NCBI RefSeq assembly: GCF_041902845.1
Contig: NZ_CP159486.1
Location: forward strand, 806,001-870,000
Source of the DNA: Limibacterium fermenti
GTDB lineage: Bacteria; Bacteroidota; Bacteroidia; Bacteroidales; Dysgonomonadaceae
Direction: 5' to 3'
Length of the DNA: 64,000 nt
Within the stretch, counting starts at the first letter, position 1; each line of letters opens with the position of its first letter. Made by a program: the position numbers and the translations under genes. Under the pieces are notes generated by a model. It searched no databases. It saw only the letters and a program-made list of their open reading frames with translations, and was not told where the DNA came from. Below are positions 57,776 through 64,000 of the stretch, one piece after another.

Positions 57776-60127
57776 ATGAAGAAAAACCTGGTTATTGTTG
57801 AGTCTCCCGCCAAAGCCAAGACCATCGAACGGTTCTTGGGTAAGGACTATCACGTGATGTCGAGTTACGGGCATATCCGCGATTTGAAAAAGAAGGACTT
57901 CAGCGTAGACATTGAAAATAATTTCACCCCCATTTACGAAATACCCGACGACAAGAAGAAAGTCGTTGCCGAATTGAAAGCGGCGGCCAAGCAAGCCGAA
58001 ACGGTCTGGCTCGCTTCCGATGAGGACCGCGAAGGGGAGGCCATCTCGTGGCACTTGTTCGATGCCCTCGGCTTGAAGGACGATAATACCAAGCGCATCG
58101 TCTTTCACGAAATCACCGATACGGCTATTCATCGCGCTATCGAAACGCCGCGTAAGATCGACAAGAATCTGGTCGATGCGCAACAGGCGCGCCGTGTGCT
58201 CGACCGCATCGTCGGCTTCGAACTTTCGCCCGTTTTATGGCGCAAGATCAAGCCTGCTCTGTCGGCCGGGCGCGTACAGTCGGTGGCTGTGCGGCTTATT
58301 GTGGAGCGCGAACGTGAAATACAGCAGTTCAACAGCGAATCGGCCTATCGCATCATCGCCATCTTTACGAAAAAAGAAGGCGGCGAATCGTTCGAAGTCA
58401 AGGCCGAATACAACAAGCGGCTTAAGACCAAAGAAGAGGCGTTGGCGTTGCTCGAAAAGCTCAAGTCCTCGCTCTTTTCCATCGAGGATGTCACGGTAAA
58501 GCCGGCCCGCAAATCGCCCGCCGCGCCGTTCACCACCTCCACGTTGCAACAGGAAGCGTCGCGCAAACTGGGCTTTTCCGTTGCGCAAACCATGAGTGTG
58601 GCCCAGCGCTTGTACGAATCGGGAAAGATCACCTATATGCGTACCGACTCTGTCAACCTGTCGGGACTGGCCATCAACACAGCTAAAGCCGAAGTCACAC
58701 AGCTTTACGGACCGGAATACGTCAAAGTCCGTCAGTATACGACGAAATCGAAGGGGGCGCAAGAGGCGCACGAAGCCATCCGTCCCACCTATATACAAAA
58801 CAGCGCCATCGACGGCACGGCGCAGGAGAAAAAGCTTTACGACTTGATCTGGAAGCGCACCGTGGCTTCGCAAATGGCCGATGCGCAACTCGAAAAAACG
58901 ACGGCGCTTATCGATATCTCGAATGATAAAGGAAAGTTTGTCGCCAACGGTGAGGTGCTGAAGTTCGACGGATTCCTCCGAGTCTATCTCGAAGGAACCG
59001 ACGATGAAGATGCCGAAGTCACCGACGGCATCCTGCCTCCGCTCACACAGGGAGAGGCGCTCGACATGCGCGAGACGATCGCCACGCAGCGCTTTACGCA
59101 GCGTCCGCCGCGTTATACCGAGGCTTCGCTGGTGCGCAAGCTCGAGGAACTGGGCATCGGGCGTCCTTCTACCTATGCGCCTACGATATCGACTATCCAG
59201 AACCGCGAATATGTGGAGAAACGCAGTCTCGAGGGCGAACAACGGCCTTATAACGTACTGGCGCTGAAAAACGGCAAATTGAAGGATACCGACAAAACGG
59301 AAACCTTCGGCGCCGACAAGAACAAACTCGTGCCTACGGATATCGGGATGGTCGTGACGGACTTCTTGATGGAGTCCTTCCCTTCGATCCTCGACTATAA
59401 CTTCACGGCCGATGTGGAAAAAGATTTCGATAAGATAGCCGAAGGCAAAACCCAATGGAACAAATCGATTGCCGACTTCTACAAGGTGTTCCATCCCATT
59501 GTCGAAGAGGTGTCGCAGACGCATACCGAACACAAAGCGGGCGAGCGAATCCTCGGGTCCGATCCTAAAACGGGACGGCAGGTATCGGTAAAAATCGGTC
59601 GCTATGGCGCGGTGGCTCAAATAGGGTCGTCGGAAGAAGAAGAAAAGCCGCTTTTCGCGCCCCTGCAAAAGACGCAATCCATCGAGACCATCACCCTGGA
59701 AGAAACGCTCAAGCTATTCGATTTGCCCCGTACCGTGGGGACATTCCGCGACAAGGACGTCGTTGCTGCGGTAGGACGTTTCGGCCCCTATCTCCGCCAC
59801 GATGGCAAGTTCGTTTCGTTACCCAAAGGGATCGACCCGCTCGAGGTGTTGCTCGAGGAAGCCATCGAACTGATTGAGGCGAAAGAGAAGAAAGATCGCG
59901 AAAAGACGATTAAAACTTTCCCCGAAGAACCCGGACTTCAGGTGCTCAACGGCCGTTACGGCCCTTATATCACTTTTGAAAAGAAAAACTATAAGATTCC
60001 CAAGAATCAGGAACCGTCGGAACTGACGCTCGATAGGTGCCGCCAGATTATAGCGGAAGCCACCGACGGCACAACGAAGAAAAAGAAAACGACCCGCAAG
60101 ACGACCGCAAAGAAAACGAAGAAATAA
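57776..60127 (+). CDS. topA: DNA topoisomerase I
   Basis: A 783-residue type IA topoisomerase that relaxes negative supercoils. The toprim domain starts VIVESPAKAKTIERFLG and has ASDEDREGEAISWHL. The active-site tyrosine is Tyr287 in TYMRTDSVNLS. The lid region has GIGRPSTYAPTISTIQNR. The C-terminus has no Cys4 zinc fingers. Instead it has three short toprim-C repeats (VKIGRYGAVAQIG, VGRFGPYLRHDG, NGRYGPYITFEKK) and a Lys/Thr-rich tail, a usual arrangement in Bacteroidetes. It is single, with its own promoter and a strong terminator. Confidence 0.96.
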   Translation: MKKNLVIVESPAKAKTIERFLGKDYHVMSSYGHIRDLKKKDFSVDIENNFTPIYEIPDDKKKVVAELKAAAKQAETVWLASDEDREGEAISWHLFDALGLKDDNTKRIVFHEITDTAIHRAIETPRKIDKNLVDAQQARRVLDRIVGFELSPVLWRKIKPALSAGRVQSVAVRLIVEREREIQQFNSESAYRIIAIFTKKEGGESFEVKAEYNKRLKTKEEALALLEKLKSSLFSIEDVTVKPARKSPAAPFTTSTLQQEASRKLGFSVAQTMSVAQRLYESGKITYMRTDSVNLSGLAINTAKAEVTQLYGPEYVKVRQYTTKSKGAQEAHEAIRPTYIQNSAIDGTAQEKKLYDLIWKRTVASQMADAQLEKTTALIDISNDKGKFVANGEVLKFDGFLRVYLEGTDDEDAEVTDGILPPLTQGEALDMRETIATQRFTQRPPRYTEASLVRKLEELGIGRPSTYAPTISTIQNREYVEKRSLEGEQRPYNVLALKNGKLKDTDKTETFGADKNKLVPTDIGMVVTDFLMESFPSILDYNFTADVEKDFDKIAEGKTQWNKSIADFYKVFHPIVEEVSQTHTEHKAGERILGSDPKTGRQVSVKIGRYGAVAQIGSSEEEEKPLFAPLQKTQSIETITLEETLKLFDLPRTVGTFRDKDVVAAVGRFGPYLRHDGKFVSLPKGIDPLEVLLEEAIELIEAKEKKDREKTIKTFPEEPGLQVLNGRYGPYITFEKKNYKIPKNQEPSELTLDRCRQIIAEATDGTTKKKKTTRKTTAKKTKK

Positions 60128-60176
60128 CTTCCGGCCGATGCGCCTTGCCGGCGTGGTTTCCTATTCCTAAATTAGA

Positions 60177-60217
60177 AACAGCGCATAAACCTGTATGAAA
60201 ACGGTTTATGCGCTGTT
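60177..60217 (+). terminator. Bidirectional terminator after topA
   Basis: A perfect 15-bp stem: AACAGCGCATAAACC (60177-60191) with GGTTTATGCGCTGTT (60203-60217), 11-nt loop. It lies between convergent topA and the Rpn-family gene. Confidence 0.88.
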
Positions 60218-60266
60218 CTTGCCCATTGGCTCAAGCATTGGCTCAAGCCTTATCGGGGGTATGATC

Positions 60267-61103
60267 TTACAGTCTTTTTACTTCTTCGACAGACAGGCCG
60301 GTTGTTTCGGTAATAAGATCGATCGAAAGTCCCTTTGCTTTTAGTTTCCGGGCGATTTCTATCTGCTTATTTCGTTCACCTTCCGCCTTCCCTTCCGCTT
60401 TGCCATAGGCGATTGTAGCCAAGTGGTCGCGATACGCTTTAATGCTTGCATCGTATTTAATCCGTTCCGCTTTGCTAAGGGAGGACAGGTCGGCGATCTT
60501 TTCCAGTTTTTCAAAAACCGATTTGCGGGCTTTAAAAGGAATTCTCTTTAATGTTTCCATATTCTTTAATACATAAATCCATCGTTCGAAATCTGTTTCG
60601 CATTCCTCCTCTTCCTTTCGAAAAGAGGGGAGTTCTAGAAAGATAAAACGCAATTTGTCACTGAATTGTTCATGCGTTTCACGGTCGGTAAGTACTACGT
60701 CTGTTCGTAGTTTGCCGGGTCTCCCGTTCAATCGGAAGTTCATAAAAAACACCCCGTATACCGCATTCAACTCAAACTGCCATTGGGCGCTTTTCTCCCC
60801 TTGATAGGCCAATGCGCGTGTTAAATAATACAAGGCGCGTTCGCTGAAATGCACTTGCCGGATATTTTGCATTTCCACAATAAAATGTTCTCCGGCATCT
60901 GTCTGGCAAGAGATATCGTATATTCCGGTTCGATCGTTTTCATATAACGGCAAACTCTCTTTGTCTAAAAAACGAATATCTTCTATACGCTTCTCTCCTT
61001 CCAGCAGGTCGTTTAGGAACTCGATCAAGAGCTCTTTATTGATTTCCTGACCGAATATTTTTTTAAATTCCACATCCGAAAAGGGATTGATAAACCGTCG
61101 CAT
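60267..61103 (-). CDS. Rpn-family PD-(D/E)XK nuclease (PDDEXK_2)
   Basis: A 278-residue protein: RRFINPFSDVEFKKIFGQEINKELLIEFLNDLL, the nuclease core TGIYDISCQTDAGEHFIVEMQ with Asp and the Glu-x-Gln motif, then RALYYLTRALAYQGE. This is the Rpn/transposase_31-like family of recombination-promoting nucleases abundant in Bacteroidetes. A charged repeat (GKAEGKAEGERNK) and a small helix end (ITETTGLSVEEVKRL) close the chain. Such genes are often mobile or variable. No terminal repeats are seen around it, so I do not call a mobile element. Confidence 0.88.
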   Translation of the reverse strand: MRRFINPFSDVEFKKIFGQEINKELLIEFLNDLLEGEKRIEDIRFLDKESLPLYENDRTGIYDISCQTDAGEHFIVEMQNIRQVHFSERALYYLTRALAYQGEKSAQWQFELNAVYGVFFMNFRLNGRPGKLRTDVVLTDRETHEQFSDKLRFIFLELPSFRKEEEECETDFERWIYVLKNMETLKRIPFKARKSVFEKLEKIADLSSLSKAERIKYDASIKAYRDHLATIAYGKAEGKAEGERNKQIEIARKLKAKGLSIDLITETTGLSVEEVKRL

Positions 61104-61192
61104 ATATCTCGCTTTATTTACCTTACAAAGGTAAATAAAAATTGAACGGCAAGAGGAACAAAAGGATTATTTTTGACTCTTACCCTTTATGT

Positions 61193-61750
61193 TCAATAAA
61201 GAAGCACGCCGGCTACACCGGCTATCAAAATCAGCAGGATAGGATCGACTTTCTTTAAAGAGGCGATGAATATGACCAGGAAAATGCCCCAACTGGTATA
61301 ATCGGGAAAATTCCGTTGATTCATCAGTATCAATGCTGCTGAAGCTATCAGTCCGATAATGGCCGGCTTCAGTCCTTTCAGGGCTGCTTGTATCCAAGAG
61401 TTATGTTTAATCTTGAAAAAAAAGGTGCAGACGAGTGTCATGATGATGAGTGGGGGAATGCTCACTCCCGCAGTGCAAATCACCGAGCCAAGAATGCCTT
61501 CTAATGTGCCGTATCCTGCTGTTGTAACCGCCGAATAACCGATATACGTTGCCGAGTTCAGCGCGATGGCGCCGGGAGTAGTTTGAAAGATAGCCACTAG
61601 GTCGGTAAACTCTTCCAAGGCAATCCACCCGTAGCGATATACCACTTCGTGCTGAATGAGCGGAAGCATGGCATATCCGCCGCCAAAGCCGAACAGCCCG
61701 ATTTTCAGGAAGGCAAAGAACATCGATGCGTATAGTTCAATCAGTCCCAT
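61193..61750 (-). CDS. Chromate-transporter-family half, second gene
   Basis: About 185 residues; the start at 61750 (MGLIELYASM) is chosen and overlaps the end of the upstream half by 14 nt. Around six membrane segments and the family motif FGGGYAMLPLIQHEV are seen. Short-chain CHR proteins occur as pairs of about 190-residue halves that together equal one long ChrA. The substrate may be chromate, sulfate or another oxyanion; chromate efflux is only assumed from the family. It ends the operon. Confidence 0.88.
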   Translation of the reverse strand: MGLIELYASMFFAFLKIGLFGFGGGYAMLPLIQHEVVYRYGWIALEEFTDLVAIFQTTPGAIALNSATYIGYSAVTTAGYGTLEGILGSVICTAGVSIPPLIIMTLVCTFFFKIKHNSWIQAALKGLKPAIIGLIASAALILMNQRNFPDYTSWGIFLVIFIASLKKVDPILLILIAGVAGVLLY

Positions 61751-62315
61751 TTCCCCGCTCTTTTCTGTTTTGAACAATGAATTTGTAATAAGCGATGCCC
61801 CCCGCAATAGAGAGCACGATAATCAGGATGGGCGACACGTTCAGCAGCCACACCGATAAAGCGACCGCTATCGGAATCCATAGCGTTTTCAGGGTGATTC
61901 CGGTGCTTTTGCCCAATTGGATGAGCGGGGCAGCGATTAAGGCTACCACTGCCGGGCGGATGCCTTTGAATATCCTTTCGACCAGAGGATTGTCTTTAAA
62001 CTGTGTAAAGAACAAGGCAATCAACAGAATGATGATAAAAGAGGGAAGAATTACGCCGAAGCCGGCTGCCAGACTGCCTTTGAATCCTTGCCTGCGGTTT
62101 CCGATAAAAAGAGCAGTATTTAATGCCACCGGGCCGGGCATCGATTGCGCCACCGCCAGCATCTCCACAAAATCGGTGTCGTTGAGCCATTTTCGTTTGA
62201 AGACGGCTTCATTTCGGATAAGCGGAATCATGGCGTACCCTCCGCCAAAGGTGAATGCGCCGATTTTAAAGAAGGCGAAAAATAATTCAATGTAGGGTTT
62301 CAAAACGATACGCAT
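61737..62315 (-). CDS. Chromate-transporter-family half, first gene
   Basis: About 192 residues; the start at 62315 (MRIVLKPYIELFFAFFKIG) is chosen, since the 43 codons before it lie over a terminator hairpin. It has the motif FGGGYAMIPLIRNEAVF and GPVALNTALFIG, as in the CHR family, and six or so membrane segments. It is the first of a translationally overlapped pair. Upstream lie a leader of about 270 nt with a folded domain, a terminator 17 nt before the start, and a perfect promoter, which suggests RNA-level control. Confidence 0.9.
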   Translation of the reverse strand: MRIVLKPYIELFFAFFKIGAFTFGGGYAMIPLIRNEAVFKRKWLNDTDFVEMLAVAQSMPGPVALNTALFIGNRRQGFKGSLAAGFGVILPSFIIILLIALFFTQFKDNPLVERIFKGIRPAVVALIAAPLIQLGKSTGITLKTLWIPIAVALSVWLLNVSPILIIVLSIAGGIAYYKFIVQNRKERGNGTD

Positions 62316-62331
62316 AAGGATAGCTAAAAAT

Positions 62332-62376
62332 AAAAAGCAGACTGCGTAAGTGTAACCTTTTGCACATCTGCTTTTT
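62332..62376 (-). terminator. Terminator in the leader of the chromate-transporter operon
   Basis: On the minus strand AAAAAGCAGA (62376-62367) pairs with TCTGCTTTTT (62341-62332), followed by more Ts. It ends 17 nt before the first codon of the operon, the place of an attenuator. Confidence 0.8.
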
Positions 62377-62387
62377 TCTATAAAGAA

Positions 62388-62492
62388 GCCGCACTGGTGG
62401 AATAAGTCGAAACTCCTTATGACAGGATTTGAGTGTTCTGGCATCTTTGTAATCCGCTGGGCTAAAGAAAGCCTCTTCCGAAGAAGTGCGGC
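62388..62492 (-). ncRNA. Folded leader domain, riboswitch-like
   Basis: On the minus strand GCCGCACT (62492-62485) pairs with AGTGCGGC (62395-62388), closing a domain of 105 nt. Inside are a CUUC-UUCG-GAAG tetraloop hairpin (62486-62475), GGCT/AGCC (62473-62460), GGATT (62455-62451) with AATCC (62429-62425), and ATAAG (62420-62416) with CTTAT (62406-62402). The outer helix and the tetraloop hairpin share two bases. A terminator follows at once. No known riboswitch class is recognised by eye. Confidence 0.55.
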
Positions 62493-62589
62493 CCGCCATT
62501 AATACCAAAAACTAGTCTCGGTTTCTTGATTTTTATTGATGAGTTTCCCAATCGACCAATGCGGCAATGGCTCATTCGTTTTAATGACT

Positions 62590-62621
62590 CAAAGATATAA
62601 CACGCGGATGAAACTTCCAAA
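62590..62621 (-). promoter_or_regulatory. Bacteroides-type promoter of the chromate-transporter leader
   Basis: On the minus strand TTTG (62621-62618), a 20-nt spacer and TATCTTTG (62597-62590) match the consensus fully. Transcription would start near 62583 and give a leader of about 268 nt before the first gene. Confidence 0.8.
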
Positions 62622-62678
62622 TATTTTTACATCTTTTTTTATGTTTGTCCGGCAGATTATATCTTTTACGCTGTTTAA

Positions 62679-64000
62679 TCATTCTGCTTCCAGCGATTTC
62701 TTTATATCTTCGTCGCTAAGGGAATAATTAATTAAATCGCCTGCCAGATATTGGTCGTAAGCCGACATGTCGATTAATCCGTGTCCCGATAAGTTAAAGA
62801 GGATGGTTTTCTTCGTTCCTTCTTCTTTTGCCTTCAGCGCTTCGCGGATGGTGGCGGCAATGGCATGGTTCGATTCGGGTGCGGGCACGATGCCTTCGGT
62901 GCGTGCAAACAATATGCCGGCTTCGAACGAATCCAACTGGTCGATATCGACGGCTTCGATTTGTTTGTCCTTCAGCAGTTGACTGACGATGCTGCCCGCC
63001 CCGTGATAACGAAGTCCGCCCGCGTGGATATTGGCCGGAGCGAATTTATGTCCGAGCGTGTACATGGGAATAAGCGGCGTGTAACCGGTTTCGTCGCCGA
63101 AGTCGTATTGGAAATGTCCGCGCGTGAGTTTCGGGCAGGAAGCCGGTTCGGCGGCGATAAAGCGTGTGCTCTTTTCTCCCGATAGATTGTGCCTGAGAAA
63201 AGGAAATGAGATACCCGAAAAGTTCGATCCTCCGCCGAAGCATGCGATAATGATATCGGGATACTCTCCGGCAAGTTCCATTTGTTTTTCCGCTTCCAAG
63301 CCGATAATCGTTTGATGCAGCGACACGTGGTTCAGCACGCTTCCAAGCGCGTATTTGCATTTCGGCGTTTGCATGGCGAGTTCGATCGCTTCGGAGATAG
63401 CCGTTCCCAAACTGCCTTGATAGGTCGGGTGGTCGGTAAGTATCTTCCGTCCCGCTTTGGTGGACATGCTGGGCGAGGCGATGACTTGTGCGCCCCATGT
63501 CTGCATCAGCGAGCGGCGGTAAGGCTTCTGTTCGTAACTGATCTTCACCATATATACGGCCAATTCGAGTCCGAAGGTTTTGGCGGCGAACGACAGGGCG
63601 GTGCCCCATTGTCCCGCACCGGTTTCGGTTGTCAGGTTTGTTGTGCCGTCGATTTTGTTGTAATAAGCCTGCGGTAAAGCCGAATTGAGTTTATGCGATC
63701 CCACCGGGCTGACGCTTTCGTTTTTAAAATAAATGTGCGCCGGAGTATCCAATGCTTTTTCCAACCCATAAGCGCGTACCAGTGGAGTGGGGCGGTAAAT
63801 CTTGTACTTATCGCGCACCTCTTCCGGAATGTCTATCCACGCATCGGTTTCGTTCAACTCCTGCCGTGCCAGTTCCTCTGCGAACAACGGGTAAAGGTCT
63901 TCGGGTTTGAGGGGCTCTTTCGTCCCCGGATTGATCATCGGTTGGGGTTTGTGCTTCATTTCCGCTACCACATTATACCATTTGGTAGGAATTTCCGTCT
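62679..64000 (-). CDS. trpB: TrpB2-type tryptophan synthase beta chain, N-terminus outside the window
   Basis: The reading frame runs off the right edge (last residues seen are TEIPTKWYNVVAEM), so the first few codons are missing. The PLP lysine lies in SPVGSHKLNSALPQAYY, and the PLP-phosphate loop in ACFGGGSNFSGI. It has ESNHAIAATIREAL and the C-terminal GHGLIDMSAYDQYL. The insertions and the PEDLYPLFAEELARQELN start mark the TrpB2 (TrpB-like) class, which condenses indole or another acceptor with serine, often without TrpA. No trpA or other trp gene is next to it. It is followed on the same strand by the chromate-transporter promoter. Confidence 0.93.
   Translation of the reverse strand, partial: TEIPTKWYNVVAEMKHKPQPMINPGTKEPLKPEDLYPLFAEELARQELNETDAWIDIPEEVRDKYKIYRPTPLVRAYGLEKALDTPAHIYFKNESVSPVGSHKLNSALPQAYYNKIDGTTNLTTETGAGQWGTALSFAAKTFGLELAVYMVKISYEQKPYRRSLMQTWGAQVIASPSMSTKAGRKILTDHPTYQGSLGTAISEAIELAMQTPKCKYALGSVLNHVSLHQTIIGLEAEKQMELAGEYPDIIIACFGGGSNFSGISFPFLRHNLSGEKSTRFIAAEPASCPKLTRGHFQYDFGDETGYTPLIPMYTLGHKFAPANIHAGGLRYHGAGSIVSQLLKDKQIEAVDIDQLDSFEAGILFARTEGIVPAPESNHAIAATIREALKAKEEGTKKTILFNLSGHGLIDMSAYDQYLAGDLINYSLSDEDIKKSLEAE

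Noticed and set aside
58235..59677. 480-residue open frame antisense to topA
   Set aside because: It mirrors topA codon structure, is rich in Arg and Leu, has no family features, and topA itself is unmistakable.
60267..61103. Insertion sequence carrying a transposase
   Set aside because: The Rpn-family gene is alone; no terminal inverted repeats or target duplications are visible around it.
1..64000. tRNA or rRNA genes
   Set aside because: The intergenic stretches were read for cloverleaf arms, CCA ends and rRNA-like sequence; none was convincing.

Overview
The window reads as one contiguous piece of a Bacteroidales chromosome. The evidence is the S5-to-L17 ribosomal/alpha operon order, a SusC/SusD pair with a hybrid two-component regulator, several glycoside hydrolases with Sec or lipoprotein signals, promoter-like TTTG-N19/20-TAnnTTTG elements of Bacteroides type, A-rich sequence instead of Shine-Dalgarno sites, and an L36 that has lost most zinc ligands. 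Gene content and base composition fit the Tannerellaceae/Parabacteroides neighbourhood. The genus is an inference.

Layout. 1-6.7 kb: the end of the large ribosomal operon (rpsE-rpmD-rplO-secY-map-infA-rpmJ-rpsM-rpsK-rpsD-rpoA-rplQ), with a folded leader in front of rpsD and an unusually long L17 tail. 6.7-8 kb: a gene-poor stretch with a 13-G run, a 41/42-bp minisatellite and a broken DUF6261 gene. 8-30 kb: a polysaccharide utilisation locus with SusC, SusD, a DUF3823 lipoprotein, a glutaminase-like DUF4965 enzyme, GH127, GH43, GH20, a hybrid two-component system, a GH2 enzyme and an aldose epimerase. A RelE/ParE toxin-antitoxin pair sits inside it. 30-41 kb: a second, broken toxin-antitoxin pair, an intact DUF6261 gene, aroB, a GH3/beta-lactamase fusion, a 5'-nucleotidase split over two genes, rplS, recO, thiamine pyrophosphokinase and a SIMPL protein. 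41-46 kb: a four-gene 2-oxo-acid dehydrogenase operon in which the lipoyl domain is on E3 and E2 has two E3-binding domains instead. 46-57 kb: phospholipase A, an EmrAB-TolC-like efflux operon behind a lipocalin-like gene, an AraC regulator flanked by two copies of one palindrome, a 36-residue membrane peptide, an outer-membrane barrel, and a protein with the architecture of plant/fungal BAHD acyltransferases. 57-64 kb: YigZ, topoisomerase I, an Rpn-family nuclease, a pair of half-size chromate transporters behind a structured leader with its own promoter and terminator, and a TrpB2-type tryptophan synthase beta chain that runs off the window.

A striking feature that no gene explains is a set of intergenic tandem arrays spread over the window. 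Most have a period of 7 bp or a multiple of it (7, 21, 42). There are AT-rich TAATTNG arrays, GAC-rich heptamer arrays, one 21-bp array, two exact 42-bp arrays and a looser 41/42-bp one. One pair of AT-rich arrays contains a perfect 34-bp inverted repeat.

How the parts work together. The PUL genes would import and trim a glycan containing arabinofuranose, N-acetylhexosamine and probably galactose. The AraC gene, its two palindromes, the lipocalin-like gene and the efflux genes look like one regulon. The chromate-family transporters are probably controlled by RNA attenuation. All functions are read from the sequence and from memory of families; no database search was run.
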